64,000 bases of DNA, taken from assembly GCA_040756995.1 (NCBI GenBank), contig JBFLYK010000002.1, positions 62,001 through 126,000 of the forward strand. Reading direction: 5' to 3'. The stretch comes from BP-133 sp040756995. GTDB lineage: Bacteria; Actinomycetota; Acidimicrobiia; IMCC26256; BP-133. The notes beneath the pieces are model-generated. The model did no database searches and was not told the DNA's origin. It worked only from the letters and a program-made list of their open reading frames with translations. Every line of letters starts with the position of its first letter. Position 1 is the stretch's first letter. The translations under genes and the position numbers were made by a program. Below, piece by piece: positions 9,213 through 16,759 of this stretch.

Positions 9213-10268
9213 GTGACGACTCGCCTGCCGGAACTCGGCTTCTACACCCTGGCCGGGGCCCCGAAGTCTCCCCGCGACCTGATCGACGAAGTGCGCCGCG
9301 GCGAGGAGCTGGGCCTGGGTCACGTGTTCATCTCCGAACGCTGGAACGTGAAAGAGGCGGCCACGCTGGCCGGCGCCGTGGGGGCGGTGTCGTCCGAGAT
9401 CGGCATCGCCACCGCCGCCACCCACCACAGCACGCGGCATCCGCTGATCACGGCGTCCCACGCCACGACGATGCACACCCTCACCGGCGGGCGCTACACC
9501 CTCGGCCTCGGTCGGGGCGTCCGGCTGCTGTTCGACGCCTTCGGGTTGCCGCCGATCACCACCGCCCAGCTCGAGGACTTCGCCGGCCTGGTGCGCCGAC
9601 TGTTTCACGGCGAGACCATCGTCGACCACAACGGACCTGCCGGGCGCTACCCCGTCCTGCGCCTTGACCCGTCCTTCGACTTCGACATCCCGTTGGGGCT
9701 CGTCGCCTTCGGCCCGAAGACGCTGGCCCTCGGTGGCCGGGCGTTCGACGCCGTGTTCCTCCACACGTTCTTCACCGACGAGACGCTGACCCGCTGCGTG
9801 CAGACCGTGAAGGCCGCCGCCGAGCGGGCCGGCCGCGACCCCGATGCGGTCAAGGTCTGGTCGGTGTTCGCCACTGTCGGCGACCACCTTCCCGAAGACG
9901 TGCGCCTCAAGAAGACCGTCGGCCGCCTGGCCACCTACCTCCAGATGTACGGCGACCTGATGGTGGAGACGAACCGCTGGGACCCGGCGACGCTGGCCCG
10001 CTTCCGGGCCGACGACACGGTGGCCGCCTTCGGCTCCCGGCTCATCGACGCCGTCGCCACCACCAGTGAGCTGGAGCACATCGCCACGTTGCTCCCCGAC
10101 GAGTGGCTGGCCCCCGCCGCCACCGGAAGCCCCGAGCAGTGCGCGGCGGCCGTGCACGGCCAGTTCGCCCTGGGCGCCGACGGCGTGATCCTCCACGGCG
10201 CCACCCCGACCGAACTGACCCCGATCGTGACCGCCTACCGGACGGCCGTCACCACTCCCCGGCGCTAA
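9213..10268 (+). CDS. LLM-class (F420-dependent) oxidoreductase
   Basis: 351 residues, luciferase-like TIM barrel. Family features are an ELGFYTLAG start, the LGHVFISERWNVKEAATLAG segment typical of F420-binding actinobacterial members, and HPLITASHATTMHTLTGGR. It probably uses reduced or oxidised F420 rather than FMN, since the nearest groups are F420-linked; this is family inference. GTG 9213 has no clear ribosome site and may be leaderless. It is divergent from the mobile-domain protein across 145 bases that hold a GACCGGTC palindrome. Substrate unknown. Confidence 0.8.
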   Translation: MTTRLPELGFYTLAGAPKSPRDLIDEVRRGEELGLGHVFISERWNVKEAATLAGAVGAVSSEIGIATAATHHSTRHPLITASHATTMHTLTGGRYTLGLGRGVRLLFDAFGLPPITTAQLEDFAGLVRRLFHGETIVDHNGPAGRYPVLRLDPSFDFDIPLGLVAFGPKTLALGGRAFDAVFLHTFFTDETLTRCVQTVKAAAERAGRDPDAVKVWSVFATVGDHLPEDVRLKKTVGRLATYLQMYGDLMVETNRWDPATLARFRADDTVAAFGSRLIDAVATTSELEHIATLLPDEWLAPAATGSPEQCAAAVHGQFALGADGVILHGATPTELTPIVTAYRTAVTTPRR

Positions 10269-10275
10269 AGCGGCG

Positions 10276-10290
10276 ACCGCCGGGGGCGGT
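10276..10290 (+). terminator. Short GC hairpin between convergent genes
   Basis: ACCGCC (10276-10281), a 3-base loop, then GGCGGT (10285-10290), placed just after the stop of the F420 oxidoreductase gene and before the convergent AI-2E gene. There is no T-run, so it may act as a terminator or be a chance GC palindrome. Confidence 0.25.
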
Positions 10291-10372
10291 GACCTCGTCG
10301 ACCAGCCTCCGCCAGGCCGGCCGGGGCGCTCGCCACCCTCCCCCCGAGGCGTGCCATTCCCCGGACCCTACC

Positions 10373-11491
10373 TCACGACGCGGCCTCCTCTCGCCGGACG
10401 GACGGGGCGCGCCAGGCGTCGCCGTTGCGGGTCCACAGCTCGCCGCCGACGGCGGAGATGACGGCGGCCACCGGGACGGCCACGAACGCGCCGATCAGAC
10501 CACCGAGCGTGCCGCCGGCCGACAGCGTGATCAGCACGACGGCGGGGTGGAGATTGACCGCCCGGCCGTAGATCAGGGGAGCAAGCAGATCGTTGTCGAA
10601 CTGCTGGACGGCGAGGGCCACGATGGCCACCACGAGGGCGTCGCCGGTGCCGCCGGAGACGAGGGCCACCTGGGTGGCCACGACGCCGGCCACGACGGCG
10701 CCGACGAGCGGGAAGAAGGCGCCGAGGAACGTCAGGACCGCCACCGGGACAGGGAGGCGGGCGCCCACGATCCACAGCGTGCCCCCGATGATGACGGCCT
10801 CGACGAGGCCGATGAAGGCCGCACCCCGCAGGTAGCCGCCGAGCGCCGTCCACGCCCGGGCGGCCAGGGCCGACACCAGCTCCTCCTTCTCGGCCGGGAG
10901 ATGGGAGCGGGCCCAGCGCTGGAAGCGGCGCCCGTCCTTGAGGAAGAAGAACGTGAGGACCAGGGCCAGGATGAACCCGGCGACGCCCTCGACGACCGCC
11001 AGGGCACCGGCGACGATGCCCTTGGACGAGGACCGCAGCAGCTCGCCGATCCGGGAGCCGGCCTCGCGGCGGTAGCGGTCGAGCTGCTCCTGCTCGAGGT
11101 CGAGCGGCCCGTCCACAAGCCACCGTTGGAACCTGTCGACGCCCTGGCTGATCGTCTCGCCGAGACCCGAGAACTCGTCGGCGATCGACGGGACGATCAG
11201 GAACAGGACACCGACCACCGTCGCCACGAAACCGCCGAAGACGAGCCACGTGGCGGCGAGAGTGGGAACGCGGCGCCGCTCCAGCCGGGTCACGACCGGG
11301 ACCAGCACCGCCGAAAGCAGCAGGGCGATGAACACCGGGAGGACGACGAACCACAGACGGGTCAGGGCGAAGACGCCGAGCACCACTGCGGCGGCCACCA
11401 TCAGCAGCCGCCAGGCGACATCGGAGGCGCGTTTGAGCGGCGCAGGCCGCGTGCGAGTGTCGATGAGCATGAGTAAGCCACTACCCGCCAT
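10373..11491 (-). CDS. AI-2E family membrane transporter
   Basis: 372 residues with about eight membrane spans in the AI-2E (UPF0118/PerM) arrangement: two N-terminal hairpins, a cytoplasmic stretch (SGLGETISQGVDRFQRWL), FFFLKDGRRFQRWA, and the late GAFFPLVGAVVAGVVAT and LAPLIYGRAVNLHPAVVLI segments that define the family. Members export autoinducer-2 or act as ion/H+ antiporters; which applies here is unknown. ATG 11491 is used; an ATG at 11470 is also possible. It follows the Pat-like gene on the same strand with 63 bases between. Confidence 0.85.
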   Translation of the reverse strand: MAGSGLLMLIDTRTRPAPLKRASDVAWRLLMVAAAVVLGVFALTRLWFVVLPVFIALLLSAVLVPVVTRLERRRVPTLAATWLVFGGFVATVVGVLFLIVPSIADEFSGLGETISQGVDRFQRWLVDGPLDLEQEQLDRYRREAGSRIGELLRSSSKGIVAGALAVVEGVAGFILALVLTFFFLKDGRRFQRWARSHLPAEKEELVSALAARAWTALGGYLRGAAFIGLVEAVIIGGTLWIVGARLPVPVAVLTFLGAFFPLVGAVVAGVVATQVALVSGGTGDALVVAIVALAVQQFDNDLLAPLIYGRAVNLHPAVVLITLSAGGTLGGLIGAFVAVPVAAVISAVGGELWTRNGDAWRAPSVRREEAAS

Positions 11492-11554
11492 CACCGCTTC
11501 CGACGCCGGGGAACGCGCCGAGGCCCCCGCCGGAGAGCCGAAGGTGTGATTCGG

Positions 11555-14065
11555 CTATCGCAGGCGGCGCAGTTCGTGACCGGGGGTGTCGGAGGCGGGC
11601 ACGAGCCGCATCCGCCAGTCGACGACCGCGACGCCGGCGGGCGTGGCGATCAACGGGTTGAGGTCGAGTTCGGCCAGCTCGGGCACCTGTTGGCCGAGAG
11701 CCGACAGGCGCAGCAGGACATCGGCCAGCGCCGCAGCGTCGACGGGCACCGCTCCCCGGTAGCCGAAGAGAAGCGGTGACGAGCGCAGGGATCGGATCAT
11801 CTCGTCGGCGTCCGTGTCGGTGAGAGGGGCGACCCGCAGGACGCGGTCGCCGAGAAGCTCGGCGGCGGTGCCTCCGAGGCCGAACATCACCAGCGGGCCG
11901 AAGATCGCGTCGCGGATCACGCCGGCGATCGTCTCGACCCCCGGGGGCGACGTCACTGCCGTGGGGGTGACGGCGTGAATGCCGAACGAGGCCAGCACCT
12001 CGCCGGCCGCCACCGGGTCGAGCCAGCCGCCGTCGGGGTGGGCGGCGAGGAACTCGGCCACCAGCTGGCGGGGACGGCGGATGTCGATCCCGTCCAGCTT
12101 CGGCACCGTCCCGGGCGGCCGGCGCAGCCAGTCGGCGTACCAGGCGGCCCGGCCCAGGGCCTGAGCGGCCGGCTCGGGAAAGGGAAAGCAGGGGACAGCC
12201 GGCTCCCGCAGGACCTCGGGGATCCCCTCGTAGCCCACGAGGTTGGCCACGAGCGGCTTTCCCGGAGCCTCGGCGGCCACGGCCGCCAGCGCGCCGGCCA
12301 CGCCGTCGATCGGTGCGACGTGAGTCGGGGTGCACACCGCGATCACCGCGTCGATGTCTTCGTCGGCGAACAGGATCCGCAGCGCCTGCCGGTAGGTCTC
12401 CGGGCCGGCTGAAGCCATCATGTCCACCGGGTTCCGGACGCCGGCGGCCGGGGGCAGACAGGCGCGCAGGGCGGCCTGCGTGGCGGCCGAGAGTTCGGGC
12501 ACCGTCAGGCCCGACGCCTCGCAGGCGTCGGCGGCCAGGACGCCCGGCCCGCCGGAGTTGCCGACGATGGCCACGCGCCGGCCCGCCGGGCACGGCTGGT
12601 GGGCCAGCACCGCCGCGGTGTCGAAGAGCTGCTGCATGGTGTCGACCCGGATCACACCGGTCTGGTGGAACAGGGCGTCGACGGCCAGGTCGGGGCCGGC
12701 CAGGGCGGCGGTGCGGGAGGACACCCCGCGACTGCCGGCCGCCGACCGGCCGCTCTTGACGGCGATGATGGGCTTGCGGCGGGCGACGCGGCTGGCGATC
12801 CGGTGGAACTTGCCCGGATTGCCGAACGACTCGAGATAGAGCAGAACGACGTCGGTGTTGACATCGTCCTCCCAGTACTGGAGCAGGTCGTTGCCCGACA
12901 CGTCGGCCTTGTTGCCGACCGACACGAAGCTGGAGATTCCGAGGCCGAGCTCGGCGGAGCGCGCCAGGGCGGCGACGCCGATGGCGCCGGACTGGGAACC
13001 CAGCCCGACCCGGCCGGGGAGTGGCGCGACGGGCGCGAAGGTGGCGTTCATCGAGACGCCGGGAGCGGTGTTGACCACGCCCATGCAGTTGGGGCCGACC
13101 ATGCGCATGCCGTGGCGTCGGGCCCGCCGCACGAGCTCCCGCTCGACGGCCGCTCCGTCGCCGCCCGCCTCGGCGAAGCCGGCGGTGATCATGACGATCC
13201 CCGAGACGTGTTTCTCGGCGCAGTCGGCGATCACCTCGGGCACCGCCGCCGCCGGAACGCAGATGATGGCGAGATCGACGTCGCCGGGAATGTCCACCAC
13301 CGAGGGATAGGACCGCACGCCCCCGACGTGGTCGGTCTTCGGGTTCACCGGGTAGACCGCGCCCTGGAAGTCGCCCTCCAGCAGGTTGCTCAGGACGAGG
13401 CGGCCGATGCCGTGGCGGTCCTGACTGGCGCCGATGACGGCGATCGATCGGGGAGCCAGCAGCTTGGCCACCGAACTGGCCTCCGCCCGGTGCTCCCGGC
13501 GGGCGATGGCCACGGCGAGGTCGCAGCTGTCGGCGACGGGGAACCGGACGCTGACCTCGCCGCCGCCGATGATCTGCTTCGTCTCGAAACCCGCCTCCCG
13601 GAACACGGACAGCATCCGGGTGTTCTCCCACAGCGTGGTGGCGTAGAACTCGCTGATGCCCGCTTCCCGGGCGGCCACGGCCAGCCACTCCAGGAGCACG
13701 GTGCCGATGCCCCGGCCGTGGTGGGCGTCTTCGACCAGGAAGGCCACCTCGGCGTCGCGGCTGCCCTCCTTGCCTTCGTAGCGGGCCACGCCGACGATCT
13801 CGTCGCCGAGGATGGCGACGAGCGCCATTCGCCACCGGTAATCGACGGTGGTCAAATATTCCAGTTCGGCGTCGGACAGGCGGGGATGGGGCGAGAAGTA
13901 CCGCAGGTAGATGCTCTCCGGTGAGAGCCGTTCGTGGAAGCGGGCCAGGGCCGAGGCGTCGTCCGGCCGGATCGGACGGATGAGCACCGTCCCGCCATCG
14001 CTCAGGACGACGTCGGCGTCGAACCGGACGGGGTAGCCCGGGGGCAGATCCGAAGGGGGAGGCAT
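11555..14065 (-). CDS. GNAT + NDP-forming acyl-CoA synthetase (Pat-like) protein with reduced ATP-grasp domain
   Basis: 836 residues. Domain order: GNAT acetyltransferase (about 15-175, acetyl-CoA loop HHGRGIG at 115-121), CoA-binding Rossmann domain (from 203, RSIAVIGASQDRHGIG), succinyl-CoA-ligase-like domains (VGPNCMGVVNTAPG, LGSQSGAIGVA, SVGNKADVSGND, and a second VAIVGNSGGPGVLAAD), then an ATP-grasp_5 remnant. In this family about 100 residues with the ATP-binding lysines lie between the ...YGIPVP-like strand and the VxDPxFGPLVMFGLGG segment. Here VLASFGIHAVTPTAV runs almost straight into ETIAGVIRDAIFGPLVMF, so that subdomain is missing in frame. It may be a protein lysine acetyltransferase whose CoA-ligase part only senses ligands. 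The start is ATG 14065, with AATAAT and GGGGGC just upstream. Confidence 0.8.
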   Translation of the reverse strand: MPPPSDLPPGYPVRFDADVVLSDGGTVLIRPIRPDDASALARFHERLSPESIYLRYFSPHPRLSDAELEYLTTVDYRWRMALVAILGDEIVGVARYEGKEGSRDAEVAFLVEDAHHGRGIGTVLLEWLAVAAREAGISEFYATTLWENTRMLSVFREAGFETKQIIGGGEVSVRFPVADSCDLAVAIARREHRAEASSVAKLLAPRSIAVIGASQDRHGIGRLVLSNLLEGDFQGAVYPVNPKTDHVGGVRSYPSVVDIPGDVDLAIICVPAAAVPEVIADCAEKHVSGIVMITAGFAEAGGDGAAVERELVRRARRHGMRMVGPNCMGVVNTAPGVSMNATFAPVAPLPGRVGLGSQSGAIGVAALARSAELGLGISSFVSVGNKADVSGNDLLQYWEDDVNTDVVLLYLESFGNPGKFHRIASRVARRKPIIAVKSGRSAAGSRGVSSRTAALAGPDLAVDALFHQTGVIRVDTMQQLFDTAAVLAHQPCPAGRRVAIVGNSGGPGVLAADACEASGLTVPELSAATQAALRACLPPAAGVRNPVDMMASAGPETYRQALRILFADEDIDAVIAVCTPTHVAPIDGVAGALAAVAAEAPGKPLVANLVGYEGIPEVLREPAVPCFPFPEPAAQALGRAAWYADWLRRPPGTVPKLDGIDIRRPRQLVAEFLAAHPDGGWLDPVAAGEVLASFGIHAVTPTAVTSPPGVETIAGVIRDAIFGPLVMFGLGGTAAELLGDRVLRVAPLTDTDADEMIRSLRSSPLLFGYRGAVPVDAAALADVLLRLSALGQQVPELAELDLNPLIATPAGVAVVDWRMRLVPASDTPGHELRRLR

Positions 14066-14150
14066 GCCCCCATTATTGGCGGCTGGTGCGATGCCGTCGG
14101 ACGGGCGGCCACCGAGGATGGGCCCTGGCCGGATGGGCCAGAATGGCGGG

Positions 14151-15593
14151 ATGACGGCCGCGATCGCCGAGACGCACATCTCGGTGCTGGTGTCGATCGA
14201 CGACCGGGTCTACAAACTCAAGAAGCCCGTCTCGTTGGGGTTTCTGGACTTTTCCGAGCGGAGCCTGCGCGAGCGGGCCTGTCACCGGGAGGTCGAGCTC
14301 AACCGCCGGCTGGCCCCGGACGTCTATCTCGGGGTGGCCGACATCACCGGCGTGGACGGCGAGGTGTGTGACCATCTCGTGGTCATGCGGCGCATGCCGC
14401 CAGACCGGAGGCTCGCCACCCTGGTCCGGTCCGGTGCGGCGCTCGATGCGCCGCTGGACGAGGTCGCCCGCCGCATCGCCGTCTTCCACGCCGCCGCCCC
14501 AACCTCCGACGACATCAGCACCGCCGGGCGCCGGGAGGCCGTACAGGCCGTCTGGGAGTCCAGCTTCAAGGAGCTCGTGCCCTTCAAAGGCACCGTTCTC
14601 GACCGGCCGACGTGCGACCGGGTCGAGCAACTTGTCCGCCGCTATCTCGCCGGCCGGGCGCGGCTCTTCGAGCACCGCATCGCCGCCGGCGCAGTGCGGG
14701 ACGGACATGGCGACCTCCAGGCCGAGGACATCTTCTGCCTCGACGACGGCCCCCGCATCCTGGACTGCATCGAATTCGACGATCGGCTGCGCCACGGCGA
14801 CGTCGTCGCCGATGTGGCGTTCCTGGCCATGGACCTCGAACGGCTCGGCGCTCCGCAGTCGGCGCAGCATTTCCTGGCCCGGTACCGGGAGTTCGCCGGC
14901 GAAACCCACCCCGAGTCGCTGGAGCACCACTACGTCGCCGCCCGGGCCCATGTGCGATGCAAGGTCGCCTGCCTGCGTCACGGGCAGGGGGACGCCGAGG
15001 CGGCACCTGCCGCTCGCTCGCTGCTCGATCTGACCCTCCGCCACCTGGAGGCGGGGCGGGTCCGCCTCGTCCTGGTCGGCGGACTGCCGGGCACGGGCAA
15101 GTCGACGGTCGCCGCTGCGCTGGCCGACGCCACCGGATGGTCGGTCCTGCGATCCGACGAGATCCGCAAGGACGTTGCCGGTCTCGGTCACACCACGGCG
15201 GCGGCCGCCGCGCCGGACGAGGGGCTGTACCGACCCGAGCTCATCGACGCCGCCTACGACGCAATGCTGGAGCGGTCGAGAACCGCGCTGGAGCTCGGTG
15301 AGTCCGTGGTGCTCGACGCCAGCTGGTCGGCCGAGCGCCATCGGCAGGCGGCGCGGCAACTGGCCGACGCCACCAGCAGCGATCTGGTCGAGCTGCGCTG
15401 CGTGGCTCCACCGGACGTGGCGGAGCAGCGCATCCGCCAACGGCTGGCCGCCGGGAGCGATCCGTCCGACGCGACGCCGGCCGTGGCGGCCGCCATGGCC
15501 GCCCGCTTCGACGACTGGCCGGCGGCGTCGACGGTCGACACCACTGGCCGGGTGGACGCTTCAGTCGACGAGGCCCTGGCGGTCGTGCGTTAG
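14151..15593 (+). CDS. Bifunctional aminoglycoside-phosphotransferase-like/AAA ATP-binding protein
   Basis: 480 residues from ATG 14151, divergent from the Pat-like gene. The N-terminal half is APH-kinase-like: VYKLKKPVSLGFLDFS holds the ATP lysine region, RDGHGDLQAEDIFCLDD is the catalytic HGD loop, and DCIEFDDRLRHGDVVADVAF the metal-binding part. The C-terminal half is a P-loop kinase (GLPGTGKSTVAAALAD at about 312, then SDEIRKDVAG), close to zeta-toxin/polynucleotide-kinase-like AAA_33. This fusion is widespread and annotated without a proven substrate. Sugar or antibiotic phosphorylation is possible but unsupported here. Confidence 0.8.
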   Translation: MTAAIAETHISVLVSIDDRVYKLKKPVSLGFLDFSERSLRERACHREVELNRRLAPDVYLGVADITGVDGEVCDHLVVMRRMPPDRRLATLVRSGAALDAPLDEVARRIAVFHAAAPTSDDISTAGRREAVQAVWESSFKELVPFKGTVLDRPTCDRVEQLVRRYLAGRARLFEHRIAAGAVRDGHGDLQAEDIFCLDDGPRILDCIEFDDRLRHGDVVADVAFLAMDLERLGAPQSAQHFLARYREFAGETHPESLEHHYVAARAHVRCKVACLRHGQGDAEAAPAARSLLDLTLRHLEAGRVRLVLVGGLPGTGKSTVAAALADATGWSVLRSDEIRKDVAGLGHTTAAAAAPDEGLYRPELIDAAYDAMLERSRTALELGESVVLDASWSAERHRQAARQLADATSSDLVELRCVAPPDVAEQRIRQRLAAGSDPSDATPAVAAAMAARFDDWPAASTVDTTGRVDASVDEALAVVR

Positions 15594-15667
15594 GAAACGC
15601 CGAAGGGCGGCGCCCTGTCGGGGCCGACGGTCCTGACCGGGAGGCGGGATGGCGCGATCCTTGTCGG

Positions 15668-16702
15668 ATGGAGGCCGTGAGCAGCGCCGACCAGCGCGCC
15701 ACCATGCGGGCCTGGGCGGTCGGCGCTCCCGGGCCGGTCGACACGAGACCGCTGGTGGCGGTTGAACGGCCCGTCCCCCGGCCCGGTGCGGGGGAGATCC
15801 GGGTGAAAGTGTCGGTGTGCGGGGTGTGCCGCACCGATCTCCATTTGGCGGAGGGGGATCTCGTTCCCCGCCGGCCCGGTGTCGTTCCCGGGCATGAGGT
15901 CGTGGGCGTCGTCGATGCGGTTGGGGAAGGGTGCACGCGTTTCGGCCTCGGCGAGCGGGCCGGCATCGCCTGGTTGCGCCACACCTGCGGACGGTGCCGG
16001 TGGTGTCGGCGTGGTGCCGAGAACCTCTGTCCGCAGCCCCGCTTCACCGGCTGGGACGCCGACGGTGGGTATGCCGAGTACGCCGTCGTCGACGAGGCCT
16101 ATGCCTATCGGCTCCCCGACGGCTTCGACGACGAGACGGCGGCCCCGCTCCTGTGTGCCGGCATCATCGGCTACCGGGCGCTGCGCCGCTCGGCGCTGCC
16201 GCCCGGGGGGCGGCTCGGAATCTACGGCTTCGGCGCCTCCGCCCACCTGGCGGCTCAGGTGGCGCTGGCCGAGGGTGCCGCCGTCCACGTGTTCACCCGG
16301 TCGGCGGCCGCCTGTCGCCACGCCCTCGAGCTCGGCGTGGCGTCGGCTCAGGACGTCGACGCCAGCCCGCCCGAGCCGCTCGACGCCGCAATCCTCTTCG
16401 CCCCGGCCGGCGAGCTCGTCCCGCTGGCGCTGGCGGGTCTGGACCGGGGCGGCACTCTGGCCGTCGCCGGCATCCATCTGAGCGACATCCCGCCGCTCGA
16501 TTACCAGCGGCATCTCTTCCAGGAGCGCCAGCTGCGCAGCGTCACGGCCAACACCCGGGCCGACGGTGAGGAATTCCTGGCCCTCGCCGCCCGCCTGGGG
16601 CTACGGGTGACGACCCAGCGCTACTCGTTGGACCAGGCCGATCAGGCGCTGGCCGACCTCGCCCACGGCCGGGTCACGGGCGCCGCCGTTCTGGTCGTGT
16701 AG
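15668..16702 (+). CDS. Zinc-dependent alcohol dehydrogenase
   Basis: 344 residues, medium-chain dehydrogenase. The catalytic zinc ligands are Cys in VCGVCRTDLHL and His/Glu in PGHEVVG. The structural zinc is held by four Cys in CGRCRWCRRGAENLC. The nucleotide-binding segment GRLGIYGFGASAHLAAQVA lacks the usual GxGxxG spacing but matches the AdhA-like subgroup (GFGASAH). ATG 15668 is used; ATG 15704 (MRAWAVG) would also give a complete domain. It likely oxidises alcohols or reduces aldehydes with NAD(P). It stands alone between the APH/AAA gene and a convergent transketolase-like gene. Confidence 0.88.
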   Translation: MEAVSSADQRATMRAWAVGAPGPVDTRPLVAVERPVPRPGAGEIRVKVSVCGVCRTDLHLAEGDLVPRRPGVVPGHEVVGVVDAVGEGCTRFGLGERAGIAWLRHTCGRCRWCRRGAENLCPQPRFTGWDADGGYAEYAVVDEAYAYRLPDGFDDETAAPLLCAGIIGYRALRRSALPPGGRLGIYGFGASAHLAAQVALAEGAAVHVFTRSAAACRHALELGVASAQDVDASPPEPLDAAILFAPAGELVPLALAGLDRGGTLAVAGIHLSDIPPLDYQRHLFQERQLRSVTANTRADGEEFLALAARLGLRVTTQRYSLDQADQALADLAHGRVTGAAVLVV

Positions 16703-16704
16703 TG

Positions 16705-16717
16705 GCGGGCCGCCCGC
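16705..16717 (+). terminator. GC hairpin after alcohol dehydrogenase gene
   Basis: GCGGG, loop CCG, CCCGC directly after the TAG stop, in the 57-base gap between convergent genes. There is no T-run. It could be a weak terminator or a chance feature of GC-rich DNA. Confidence 0.22.
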
Positions 16718-16759
16718 GGTCGCTCGTCGCTTCGGCCGGTGGCTTTCCGGGTCGAAGGG

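Noticed and set aside
12599..13924. 441-residue plus-strand frame opposite the Pat-like gene (a similar case is 7850-9178)
   Set aside because: Gly/Asp/Val/His-rich translation without domains; the opposite strand encodes recognised proteins.
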